This document shows positions 35,317 through 43,828 of a DNA stretch of 64,000 bases, one piece after another. The position numbers and the translations under genes were made by a program. The stretch is from contig JACKBI010000005.1 of assembly GCA_020634615.1 (NCBI GenBank), positions 260,196 through 324,195 on the forward strand, in the 5' to 3' direction. The number at the start of each line of letters is the position of its first letter. Position 1 is the stretch's first letter. Under the pieces are notes generated by a model. That model was given only the letters and a program-made list of their open reading frames with translations, had not been told where the DNA came from and ran no database searches. Origin of the DNA: Anaerolineales bacterium (GTDB lineage: Bacteria > Chloroflexota > Anaerolineae > JAAEKA01).

Positions 35317-35353
35317 CGATTGTCGCACCAATTATCTCCAAGGAGTTACCTAT

Positions 35354-36424
35354 ATGGTCGCCCGTATTACCCTGCTAAGCCTGTTGTTGCTTGGCCTGCT
35401 GGCGGCGTGCGCTGCACCCGCCACGCCTGCAAACGCGCCTGCTGCCAGCTCCGCCGCCGATCTCAGCGGCGTCAAGTCCTACCTGCTGGACAAAGGCGCG
35501 GCGCTGAGCGCCAGCGCATCCGATCTGCAAACAGCCAGCGCCCGCTACTACGACCTGGCTCAGACCACTGGCTTCGACTACGCCACACTGGCGGCGGACC
35601 CCGCCCAGGCCGCGCAAACGTTGTCCGACGCCAAGACAGCCTGGCTGGCTGCCAGCCCGCTCTACGAACAGATGGAGGGCATCGTGGCCGGTGTTCCCTC
35701 ACTGAGCGATTTCGACCTCATCCTTGACGCCGGCGCCTCTGGCGCGCAAGACCCCGAGAACGCTGCGCCCTACGACCTCACTCTGCCCGATGGGCGGGTG
35801 CTGGAGCGGCCAGGCAACGTCTTCGGCGTACTGGAAAGCGCCCTCTGGGGCACCGAGCCGGCCTTCAAAGGCGCCGATGCCGATCTTGACGCCAGCGGCA
35901 CACAGGACTTCGGCGAGTCGCTGCCCGACGCCAACGTGCTGAAGGCCGCTGCCGACGCGCTGGTGGACTATTCAGCCCAGCTTCGCAGCGCCTCCCAGGA
36001 CTGGCAGCCCAGCGAATCCGAGGCCTTCACCGCCCTGGTGGTGATGGTTCCGACGATGAACGAATATTTTAACTCGTGGAAGTCGTCGCGCTTCGTCAGC
36101 GGTGAGGAGGCAACGCAGCGCGATTTCGTCGCCATCTCACGTCTGGCTGACATGCAGGACATCCTGGCCAGCCTGCAGGTGGTCTACAGCGGCGTCAAGC
36201 CACTGGCCGAAAGCGTCAACGCCGACCAGGCCGCACAGATCGAAAACGGGCTGGCTGATCTGAAATCCTTCGTCGCCGGCGTCCACTCCCAGGAGCAGGG
36301 CGGCAAGCGCTTCAGCGCCGAGGAAGCCGACATTCTGGGCGCCGAAGCCCAAAACCGCGCCACCGCGCTGGCCGGCCAGATCTCCCAGGTCGCTGCCCAG
36401 TTGAACATTGAGATCGACGGATGA
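35354..36424 (+). CDS. EfeO/EfeM-like imelysin-domain iron-binding lipoprotein
   Basis: 356 residues, with AAGGAG upstream. The signal peptide ends in lipobox LLAACA with C19. The mature protein is a helical bundle of the imelysin/M75 type, which in EfeO delivers ferrous or ferric iron to the EfeU permease. The family motif G-x-H-x-x-E appears here as FGVLESALWG, so the His is replaced by Gly while the Glu remains. It overlaps the permease gene by 4 nt (ATGA), so the two are co-translated. The missing His may change metal preference. Confidence 0.85.
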   Translation: MVARITLLSLLLLGLLAACAAPATPANAPAASSAADLSGVKSYLLDKGAALSASASDLQTASARYYDLAQTTGFDYATLAADPAQAAQTLSDAKTAWLAASPLYEQMEGIVAGVPSLSDFDLILDAGASGAQDPENAAPYDLTLPDGRVLERPGNVFGVLESALWGTEPAFKGADADLDASGTQDFGESLPDANVLKAAADALVDYSAQLRSASQDWQPSESEAFTALVVMVPTMNEYFNSWKSSRFVSGEEATQRDFVAISRLADMQDILASLQVVYSGVKPLAESVNADQAAQIENGLADLKSFVAGVHSQEQGGKRFSAEEADILGAEAQNRATALAGQISQVAAQLNIEIDG

Positions 36425-38769
36425 GCCGAGAGATGATGCGCAAGACAATTTATCGACACGTTGTGAGGCTTGCTCTGTGTATGGGCCTCATTCTGACGAC
36501 AGCCCTGCCCACGCTGGCACAATCTGCTTCCCCGGCCGACTCCGCCGAACAGGTGCGGCGCGCCCTCGTCGACGCGCAGTTGGCCATGATCACCGACCCG
36601 GCCGGCGCGCGGGATACTGTCAGCACCGCCCAGGCCAACTATGCCGAAGCGTTGTCGCCGCAGTTGAGCGCGGCCGTGCCTGAGGCGAACGCTCGCATCG
36701 AGACGGCCTTTGCCGCGATGCTGGCCAGCGCTGAGGCTGCCGACTCAACAGGGTTCGCGGCCGCGCGTTCCCAGGCCTGGACGGCGATGCTTGAAGGCGG
36801 CTACCAGTCAGTTGAAGCGGCCCTGCAGAAGGGTGACGCCGCTGCGGCGCGCGCCTGGCTGGGCCTGCGTGAGTACCGCACTGCGAACCGCTACTCGCGC
36901 GCCGGCGCCGATGCGACACTGGCCGTGGAGCAGTTCGCGGCCGGAGAGCTGTCGGCCGCGGACGCAGCGTTGACGGTGCGCGCCGACCTCTACGACACCT
37001 ACCAGGCGCGGCTGAGCGAGTCACTGCGTGATCTGGCCGATGCCGACGCCAACGGTTTCGCCGGCCGGCGGGCTGAACTGGCTGCGCTGGCCGCGGGCTA
37101 CTTCGCGATCCTGGCGCCCGCCTACGCGGAACAGCGCGGCGCTGATGCGCTGGCGTCAGCCAGCAACACATTCGACAACCTGACGGCAGTTGCTTTGAGC
37201 GGCGACAGCCTGGCGCCGGCCCTCGATGCGGCGAACGGCGTGCTGGACGGCTTCCGCGCCGCGCCGCTGAGCCCGGCTGAGCAGGCCCGCCGTGCCGGGC
37301 AGTTGCTGCGTTTCGTCGGACTGATTTCCGTCGAATACGGCCGCGCCATCAGCGACGGCCGCGTCATCCACGACTTCGAGATACAGGAAGCGGTCACGTT
37401 CCATGAAGCGGCATACGCGGCCTTTTCCGATCTGAGCAGCCTGCTGCCGGCGGAAACGACCGCACAGGCCGCGGCGCTGTTCGACCAACTGAGCGCGCAT
37501 CTCAGCGATGCCAGCCCGGCGGCCGCGGCCGAACCCAGCCAGTTTGAGCGGGAGACCAACGAACTGATGGATGTGTTGAAGGCCGGGATGCCGGAGACTT
37601 GGTTGGCCAGCAGCTCACAAGGCGACTTCGCGGTCATCGCTTCGCTGCTGGATCAGGTCGAATCGGCGGTTGCCAGCGGCGAGTATGACATGGCCGACTC
37701 GGCCCGCCTCGAAGCTTACGCCACGCTGGAGACCGGCCCGGAAGCGCGTCTGGTCATCGTAGCGCCGCAGTTGAAGCCGCCGCTCGAGGCGCAGTTCTGG
37801 AACGCGCAGGGCGAGCAGCCGGGGCTGGCACACCTGATCAGCAACCAGGCCAGCCTGAAGGAGGTGCAGGCTAGTCGCGCCCGGTTAGATGACCTGCTGG
37901 ACCAGGCCGAACAGATCGTCGGGCAGGAGTCATCGCCGCTGGCCGTGGCGACGAACGCGGGACTGATCGTGTTTCGCGAAGGCATGGAGGCAGTCATTAT
38001 TCTGGCTGCGTTGATGAGCAGCATGCGCCGCGCCGAAGAGCGCCGCTTCCGCAAGCCAATGTGGGCCGGCACCGGGCTGGCGCTGCTGGCGACAGCCGGC
38101 ATCTGGGTGCTGGCCCACAGCGTCCTGCAGTCGCTGGCGCGCTACGGCGAAAAACTCGAGGCAGTCGTATCGCTGATCGCAGTTGCCGTGCTGCTGGTCA
38201 TCATGAACTGGTTTCTGCACAAGATCTACTGGACGAGCTGGATCGCCTCGTTCCACAGCCGCAAGCGCCGGCTGCTGAGCGGCGAGGCGGGACTGATCCT
38301 GGGACTGGTGGCGCTGGGGTTTGCCAGCGTCTTCCGCGAAGGTTTCGAGACTGTGCTTTTCCTGCAGGCGCTGGTGCTGGAGGTTGGAACCACCGTGGTG
38401 TTGGTTGGCACGGCCGCAGGGCTGCTGCTGGTCATCCTGCTGGGCGTGCTGACCTTCAAGCTCCAGGTGCGTTTGCCCTACCGTACCATGCTCGTCGTCA
38501 CCGGCGTGCTGATCGGGTTGGTGCTGCTCCAGATCACCGGCAAGACGGTTTACACCATGCAGGTGGTCGGCTGGATGCCCATCCACCCGATCCAGCAAAT
38601 CACGCTGCCCTATTGGTTGGGTACGTGGTTTGGCATCTATCCAACCTGGGAAGGCCTGGCGTTGCAGTTCGCGGCCGCCGGGTTCGTGATAGGTAGCTAC
38701 TTCCTGGCCGAACGGAGCCAGAAAAGCAAGCGGCAACGGCCAACGTCCAGCGCCCCCAGCGTGGCGTAA
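36421..38769 (+). CDS. FTR1/EfeU-family iron permease with long extracytoplasmic N-terminal domain
   Basis: 782 residues. A signal peptide (LALCMGLILTTALPTLA) is followed by about 480 mostly helical residues outside the cytoplasm, then the FTR1 membrane part. The two REGxE iron-transport motifs are at R519 (REGMEAV) and R639 (REGFETV), and seven hydrophobic helices are visible. EfeU of E. coli is about 276 residues, so the N-terminal half is an added domain, perhaps taking over part of EfeO/EfeB function. No EfeB (DyP peroxidase) gene is adjacent. Confidence 0.9.
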   Translation: MSREMMRKTIYRHVVRLALCMGLILTTALPTLAQSASPADSAEQVRRALVDAQLAMITDPAGARDTVSTAQANYAEALSPQLSAAVPEANARIETAFAAMLASAEAADSTGFAAARSQAWTAMLEGGYQSVEAALQKGDAAAARAWLGLREYRTANRYSRAGADATLAVEQFAAGELSAADAALTVRADLYDTYQARLSESLRDLADADANGFAGRRAELAALAAGYFAILAPAYAEQRGADALASASNTFDNLTAVALSGDSLAPALDAANGVLDGFRAAPLSPAEQARRAGQLLRFVGLISVEYGRAISDGRVIHDFEIQEAVTFHEAAYAAFSDLSSLLPAETTAQAAALFDQLSAHLSDASPAAAAEPSQFERETNELMDVLKAGMPETWLASSSQGDFAVIASLLDQVESAVASGEYDMADSARLEAYATLETGPEARLVIVAPQLKPPLEAQFWNAQGEQPGLAHLISNQASLKEVQASRARLDDLLDQAEQIVGQESSPLAVATNAGLIVFREGMEAVIILAALMSSMRRAEERRFRKPMWAGTGLALLATAGIWVLAHSVLQSLARYGEKLEAVVSLIAVAVLLVIMNWFLHKIYWTSWIASFHSRKRRLLSGEAGLILGLVALGFASVFREGFETVLFLQALVLEVGTTVVLVGTAAGLLLVILLGVLTFKLQVRLPYRTMLVVTGVLIGLVLLQITGKTVYTMQVVGWMPIHPIQQITLPYWLGTWFGIYPTWEGLALQFAAAGFVIGSYFLAERSQKSKRQRPTSSAPSVA

Positions 38770-38774
38770 AGATC

Positions 38775-38978
38775 CAAAGGTGGCAACTTTGCCGCAAAGG
38801 TAACTATTCAGCCTATACCAACCCAGTGAATGAAATTCACTGGCTGAAAGTACGAAGGCCCCGCAGGGCCTGGCCGACCGACTCCCAGCGGCTGAGGCCG
38901 CTTCGTGCTTTCAGCCGGGGGATTTCAATCCCCGGGCGGAGGCAGACTGAATAGTTACTCGCAAAGTTGCCATCTTTG
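38775..38978. repeat. 204-bp MITE-like element with nested inverted repeats
   Basis: Outer arms 38775-38792 and 38961-38978 match at 17 of 18 positions. Just inside, TAACTATTCAG (38801-38811) pairs with CTGAATAGTTA (38947-38957). Further in are CCAGTGAAT...ATTCACTGG (38823-38843) and CTGAAAGTACGAAG (38844-38857) with CTTCGTGCTTTCAG (38901-38914). It fills much of the 417-bp gap after the permease gene. The rest is the oxidase promoter at 39098 and unassigned sequence. Confidence 0.8.
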
Positions 38979-39097
38979 TTATTCCCACACGCCAACCTCC
39001 CGGAGGTTCCGAACCTTCGGGAGAATTCTCTGCTATCCCCCAAACGGGTGATTGGCCGTCGCTCATTCGGCTATCTGTAAAATCGCTCGCATACCCG

Positions 39098-39126
39098 ATG
39101 ACAAACGGCGGGGCGGCTGTTACAAT
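39098..39126 (+). promoter_or_regulatory. Sigma-70-like promoter of the oxidase operon
   Basis: ATGACA at 39098-39103 and TACAAT at 39121-39126 are separated by 17 bp. The predicted start near 39133 lies about 55 nt upstream of the receiver-like gene. Confidence 0.6.
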
Positions 39127-39186
39127 GGTTCCGTCGCGCCAACTGCAGGCGCCCTGGTGTGATTCCCACCTCGACGAGCCAGCATC

Positions 39187-39570
39187 TTGTACCAAGCACG
39201 CGTCCTGATCATTTCTTCGCATCCATTGTTTCGAGACGGCATCATCCGCCTGCTGGGCGACGATGCCGAGGTGATCGCGGCAGCGGCAACCTGGCTCGAG
39301 GTCGAGGCGTTGGGCCTGGAGCGTGCGCCTGATGTTATCGTGGTGGACCACGAGCGGGCCGACCTGCAAGAGACCGACCTGACTCCCCTGCTCTGGCCAG
39401 ACGCCGACGACCTGCGCGTGATCTACGTCACGCTGGCGGGCGACCGTATGACCGTTCACCAGCGCCGGCACGTCAGCGGTCCCAATGAAACTGACTTGTT
39501 GTGGGCAATTACAGGCGACCGAACCGTCGATCAATCATCCGCTCACCCCAATCATCCTAACGGAGAGTGA
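39187..39570 (+). CDS. Degenerate receiver-domain protein at the head of the oxidase operon
   Basis: 127 residues from TTG 39187; no ATG or strong Shine-Dalgarno is nearby, so the start is uncertain. The fold reads as a stand-alone receiver domain (ARVLIISSHPLFRDGIIRLLGDD... DVIVVDHERAD). The phospho-acceptor position is D54, but the usual acidic pair at the end of beta-1 is replaced by SSH, and the region after beta-5 is short, without the Lys motif. It has no output domain. It ends 5 nt before the CoxB start and may modulate the operon without phosphorylation. Confidence 0.65.
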   Translation: MYQARVLIISSHPLFRDGIIRLLGDDAEVIAAAATWLEVEALGLERAPDVIVVDHERADLQETDLTPLLWPDADDLRVIYVTLAGDRMTVHQRRHVSGPNETDLLWAITGDRTVDQSSAHPNHPNGE

Positions 39571-39575
39571 AACGA

Positions 39576-40610
39576 ATGCAAAAGAGGAGCTACGGAAAAC
39601 ACTTCGTAATTGTGGCTGTGATTGTCCTTGTCACAGCGATCATCACCGTCGTCGGCCTCAGCCGGGTACGCTGGATGGCTGCACCGGCATCTGCCCAGGC
39701 GCGATCAGTCGACTCGCTGCTGGGAATCGAGCTGGTAGCCATCGGGTTCTTGTTCGCGCTGGTGATGGTCTTCATGCTCTACAGCCTGGTTGCTTTTCGC
39801 CAGCGCAAGGGTGAGGAGGAAGATGGCGACCATTTCGAGGGCAACACCAAGCTCGAAATCACCTGGACGGTCATCCCGCTTATCACCGTGCTGGTGTTGG
39901 CAGTGCTGGGCGCTCGCGGCCTGACCGAGGCGACAGCAGCCCGGGCCGATGAGATGACTGTCGAGGTCACCGCCTTCAGTTGGGGCTTCAAGTTTGCCTA
40001 TCCTGAACAGGGGATCGAAGCCTCGCCGATCATGTATCTCCCTGTGGATCAGCACATCCTGCTCGACATGAACTCGGTGGACACAGATGTCATTCACGAC
40101 TTCTGGGTGCCCGAATTCCGCGTCAAGCAGGACCTGGTGCCCGGCGTGCCGACCAAACTGCGCATAACTCCCAACAAGATCGGCAAGTATACCGTTCTCT
40201 GTGACGAATTGTGCGGTACCGGACACACCAACATGCAGGCGCCCATCGAGGTTGTCTCGGCCAGCGATTTCGACGCCTGGGTGGCCGCCCAACAGCCCTC
40301 CACCGATCCGGCAGAGATGGCCAGCCTGGGTGCTGAACTTGCCGCCAGCCAGGGCTGCGCCGCATGCCACAACATCACCGGTGATCCGGGTGGCATTGGA
40401 CCAACGTGGAAGGGGCTGTTCGGTCACGAAGTGGAACTGTCGGACGGTTCGACTGTAACCGCTGACGATGCCTACATCGCAGAGTCTATCGCTAACCCGA
40501 CAGCAAAGATCGTTGCAGGCTATCAGCCGATCATGCCGGCCAGCTACGGCCAGGTACTGACCGAACAACAGATCTCGTATCTCGTCGCTTACATCAAGAG
40601 CCTGCAATAG
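39576..40610 (+). CDS. coxB: Cytochrome c oxidase subunit II fused to cytochrome c (caa3 type)
   Basis: 344 residues from ATG 39576, with GGAG 10 nt upstream. An N-terminal membrane segment and a second helix pair (LLGIELVAIGFLFALVMVFML, WTVIPLITVLVLAVLG) precede the CuA domain. CuA ligands are in VIHDFWVPEF and CDELCGTGHTNM (C-x3-C-x3-H-x2-M). The C-terminal domain has the heme c site CAACH and a distal Met (QPIMPASYG). This gives a caa3-type oxidase that accepts electrons through its own cytochrome c. Confidence 0.96.
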   Translation: MQKRSYGKHFVIVAVIVLVTAIITVVGLSRVRWMAAPASAQARSVDSLLGIELVAIGFLFALVMVFMLYSLVAFRQRKGEEEDGDHFEGNTKLEITWTVIPLITVLVLAVLGARGLTEATAARADEMTVEVTAFSWGFKFAYPEQGIEASPIMYLPVDQHILLDMNSVDTDVIHDFWVPEFRVKQDLVPGVPTKLRITPNKIGKYTVLCDELCGTGHTNMQAPIEVVSASDFDAWVAAQQPSTDPAEMASLGAELAASQGCAACHNITGDPGGIGPTWKGLFGHEVELSDGSTVTADDAYIAESIANPTAKIVAGYQPIMPASYGQVLTEQQISYLVAYIKSLQ

Positions 40611-40695
40611 GCAGCTCAGGACGCCCGAGAAGTTGAGTTTCCTGACAGGGGCTTAACTTCTGAAACGGAAATTATCCTCGAGAGGAGAACACTTT

Positions 40696-42702
40696 ATGAG
40701 GTTTTTCAAGACGGGTCTTGTCAAGGGCATCCTGGTCGGCCTCCTGTGGTGGCTGATCGGTTTCATGCTCGTGGAGGCGATCCGCGTGGTCATGGGGCTG
40801 CCCCCACAATGGAACACCAGCCTGCCCGCCGGGCCGGCCGTGCCCCAGGACACACTGAAATGGATCGTCTCCGGTGGTCTGGCAGCCTACGAGCCGGCCA
40901 TGGTTGTGGCAGCCATCTTCTTTGTCATCGGCTTTATGCTCGGCGCCGGGACGATGAGCGACTGGCTGAAGTGGACGCGCGGCGTCGACACACCGATGCA
41001 GCACGGTCCCAAAGAAGGGCAGCCCAGCTGGTTCCGCTACCTGAGCGTGGACTACAGCCACAAGATCATCGGCGTGCAGTACGGCGTCACGGCAGTGATC
41101 CTGCTGATGTTCGCCGGCACGCTGGCGCTCATCTTCCGCGTCGAACTGGCCAAGCCCGAACTGCAGCTTACCCTTTTCAACGACAACCTGAACTGGTTCA
41201 ACACGCTGGTCAGCGCCCACGGCATGATCATGATCGGCAGCATCCTGCTGGGCGTCGGCGCCATGTCCAACTACCTGGTGCCGCTGATGATCGGCGCCAA
41301 CGACATGGCCTTCCCCCGATTGAACGCCTTCGCCTACTGGATCAACGTGCCCGGCGCGCTGCTGCTGGTAACTGCGATCTTCATCGGCGGTTGGAATACC
41401 GGCTGGACCGGCTATCCGCCCCTCAGCGCGCAAGCGCCTATCGGTGTCCAGTACTTCTTCATCGGCGTGTTCTTCCTGGGGCTTTCATCGATCCTGGGAT
41501 CGCTGAACATCGTCGTCACAACGTTGACCATGCGGGCACGCGGCATGACCATGTTCCGCATGCCGATCTTCGTCTGGGCGGCCTTCTCGACAGCGCTGAT
41601 CCAGTTGACGGCAACCCAGCTCATCGGCCTCTCGTTCCTGATGGTGGCCATGCAGCGTATCCTGGGGCTGGGCTTCTTCAACCCAGGCTTCCCCGACATT
41701 ACCGCGCTGGCGCCGGCGCAGCTTTGGGAGGGCGGTGGCAACCCCATTCTCTTCCAGCACCTGTTCTGGTTCTACTCGCATCCGGCGGTTTACATCTTCA
41801 TCCTGCCCGGTCTGGGGATCATCAGCGAGCTGCTGCCGGTGTTTTCCCGCAAGCCGCTCTTCGGCTACAAGTGGATCGCTCTGTCCAGCCTGTCCATCGC
41901 ACTGGTCGGCTTCCTGGTCTGGGCGCACCACATGTTCGTGTCGGGCATGAACACCTATCTGCGTGTGCCTTTCATGCTCTCCACGTTGCTGGTGGCGGTT
42001 CCAACTGGCGTCAAGTTCTTCAGCTGGCTGGGCACGCTCTGGGGTGGACGCATCGAACTGAAGACGCCCATGCTTTTCGCTCTCGGCGCCATCTCGGTGT
42101 TTCTCATCGGCGGTCTCACCGGGCCGCCACTGGGAACGGTTACCACGGACCTGCAACTGCATGACACCTACTACGTGGTCGGGCACTTCCACGCCACGAT
42201 GTTCGGCGGGTTTGTCTTCCCGTTCTTTGCAGCGCTCTACTACTGGTATCCAAAAGCCATCGGGCGCCAGTACAACGAGCGGCTGGGTGTGCTGCACTTC
42301 GCCCTGATGACCCCCGCCTTTTGGGTGATGTCGCTGGGCCAGATGCTGGCCGGCACGCGCGGCATGCGCCGCCGTGTGGCTGACTACGATCCTGCCTGGG
42401 GCATCGACGGTGTGCAGTTGGCGGTTACCATTGCAGCGTTCATCATCGCACTGTCGGTCGCGATCATGGTCATCAACATGATCGTCAGCGCCCGCCGCGC
42501 CCCCAAGGCTGCGGCCAACCCGTGGCGCTCGCGCGGTCTGGAGTGGCAGGTGCCTTCGCCCGTGCCGGAGCTCAGCTATGCGACCGCTCCCATCGTTGTC
42601 GGCGAGCCGTACGACTACGGATTGGCCGGATCAACCTACGTTCAGTTTGCGCCGCCGACACTTGCGCCTGTACATAGCGCAGGTGTGACCGGTGGGGACT
42701 GA
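40696..42702 (+). CDS. coxA: Cytochrome c oxidase subunit I, A2-type (YSHP motif)
   Basis: 668 residues, about 120 more than typical, because of two extra N-terminal helices (LVKGILVGLLWWLIGFMLVEAI and AMVVAAIFFVIGFMLGAG). Heme and CuB ligands are recognisable: NTLVSAHGMIM, the cross-linked FYSHPAVYIFILPG, WAHHMF and VVGHFHATM. The proton-channel Glu after HP in A1 enzymes is Ala here, and the YSHP motif marks the A2 group. The C-terminal tail of about 80 residues is cytoplasmic. Reduces O2 to water while pumping protons. Confidence 0.96.
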   Translation: MRFFKTGLVKGILVGLLWWLIGFMLVEAIRVVMGLPPQWNTSLPAGPAVPQDTLKWIVSGGLAAYEPAMVVAAIFFVIGFMLGAGTMSDWLKWTRGVDTPMQHGPKEGQPSWFRYLSVDYSHKIIGVQYGVTAVILLMFAGTLALIFRVELAKPELQLTLFNDNLNWFNTLVSAHGMIMIGSILLGVGAMSNYLVPLMIGANDMAFPRLNAFAYWINVPGALLLVTAIFIGGWNTGWTGYPPLSAQAPIGVQYFFIGVFFLGLSSILGSLNIVVTTLTMRARGMTMFRMPIFVWAAFSTALIQLTATQLIGLSFLMVAMQRILGLGFFNPGFPDITALAPAQLWEGGGNPILFQHLFWFYSHPAVYIFILPGLGIISELLPVFSRKPLFGYKWIALSSLSIALVGFLVWAHHMFVSGMNTYLRVPFMLSTLLVAVPTGVKFFSWLGTLWGGRIELKTPMLFALGAISVFLIGGLTGPPLGTVTTDLQLHDTYYVVGHFHATMFGGFVFPFFAALYYWYPKAIGRQYNERLGVLHFALMTPAFWVMSLGQMLAGTRGMRRRVADYDPAWGIDGVQLAVTIAAFIIALSVAIMVINMIVSARRAPKAAANPWRSRGLEWQVPSPVPELSYATAPIVVGEPYDYGLAGSTYVQFAPPTLAPVHSAGVTGGD

Positions 42703-42738
42703 CGCACCATCTGGCTGATAAAGGAGACGTATTAAGCT

Positions 42739-43107
42739 ATGGAAACCCCTCTTCTCGTATTCGTGCTTCTGCCGCTGGTGCTTGGCGGTGCGATACTGGT
42801 CGGCCTGTACATCCTTGCCAGCCTTATGCCCGGTGTGGCAAGGCAAGGCAAGGCGGCCGAGGTCACGACTGAGTCGGTGCCGGCACGCGGCCCGGAATAT
42901 GTGCAGCGGCGCGCCCGGCGCAGCGCTGCCTATCGGCAGGGCCTACTGGTCTTCGCCGGTCTGGTGGTGCTGTCGATCATCGAATTCGTGCTGGCCTCGC
43001 TCGGCTCCACGGCCCTGATGTTCATCATGATCGTCTTCAAGGCGGCCTTGATCATGTATTTCTTTATGCATATCGCGTCGGTATGGCGCACAGAGGAGGC
43101 TCACTAG
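42739..43107 (+). CDS. Cytochrome c oxidase subunit IV (prokaryotic)
   Basis: 122 residues with an N-terminal helix (LLVFVLLPLVLGGAILVGLYILASL) and two C-terminal helices (GLLVFAGLVVLSIIEFVLASL and ALMFIMIVFKAALIMYFFMHI). The second helix pair and the YFFMHIA motif match the prokaryotic COX4 family. It lies between coxA and subunit III and ends exactly one nucleotide before the subunit III ATG. Confidence 0.85.
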   Translation: METPLLVFVLLPLVLGGAILVGLYILASLMPGVARQGKAAEVTTESVPARGPEYVQRRARRSAAYRQGLLVFAGLVVLSIIEFVLASLGSTALMFIMIVFKAALIMYFFMHIASVWRTEEAH

Positions 43108-43716
43108 ATGTCTGCAATCGCTGAATCCCCGCAGATCCAGGTCCGGCGCAACCGGATGGGTATGTGGCTGTTCTTCGTGTCCGAAGCCTTCCTGTTCGGC
43201 GGGTTGTTGATCAGCCGGTTCTTCCTGTGGGGCAACACCCGGCCGGAATTGCCGCAGGTCGTGCCGCTGGCCATCACCGGCACCCTGCTGCTGAGCAGCT
43301 TCTTCATGAACCGCGCGGAAACCGCCATCGCCAACGACGACCGCAAGACCTTCCAGCGCAGCCTGCTGATTACCGCCCTCCTGGGAGTGATCTTCTTCCT
43401 GGGCGTGATGATCTTCGAGTGGGGCTGGACGATCGAACCTGACGGGACCTTCCTGTTGGGCAATCACATCCACCCGACCAGCGGCGTCTATGGCGCGGTG
43501 CTCTACGGCATGACCGGGATGCACGCGCTGCACGTCGTCAGCGGCGTCGTGCTGATCCTGATCATCTGGAACCTTGGTCGCAAGGGCAAGTACTCGGCCG
43601 ACGACCACTGGGGTGTCGAAGCCACTGCCATCTACTGGCATTACATCGACCTTATCTGGGTGTTCTTCTACCCCGCGCTGTACCTGATCGGCACCGCCGT
43701 GCCAGCCGGGCATTAG
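43108..43716 (+). CDS. coxC: Cytochrome c oxidase subunit III
   Basis: 202 residues. Five helices and the family motifs are clear: WLFFVSEAFLFGGLL, MTGMHALHVVSGVVLILI and EATAIYWHYIDLIWVFFYPALYLIG. The length matches the short bacterial form. It starts directly after subunit IV. Subunit III stabilises the catalytic core. Confidence 0.95.
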   Translation: MSAIAESPQIQVRRNRMGMWLFFVSEAFLFGGLLISRFFLWGNTRPELPQVVPLAITGTLLLSSFFMNRAETAIANDDRKTFQRSLLITALLGVIFFLGVMIFEWGWTIEPDGTFLLGNHIHPTSGVYGAVLYGMTGMHALHVVSGVVLILIIWNLGRKGKYSADDHWGVEATAIYWHYIDLIWVFFYPALYLIGTAVPAGH

Positions 43717-43717
43717 C

Positions 43718-43805
43718 CGGTAATCGGTGATCGGTGATCGGTAATCGGTAAACCGTATACAGTGGTCATTGATCACTGATTACCGATCACTGATTACCGA
43801 TCACT
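43718..43805. repeat. GATCGGTAATCGG-type repeat, copy 3
   Basis: Left arm 43718-43751 consists of GGTAATCGGTGATCGG units. Right arm 43769-43805 consists of GATCACTGATTACC units, the reverse complement. The element splits the oxidase operon between subunit III and ctaG and provides a false upstream start for ctaG. Confidence 0.85.
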
Positions 43806-43828
43806 CTTTACGGGTCACTGGTCACAGT

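Noticed and set aside
43769..43828. Earlier ATG for ctaG
   Set aside because: The extra residues (MITDYRSLITDHSL...) are a translation of the intergenic repeat, not protein sequence of the family.
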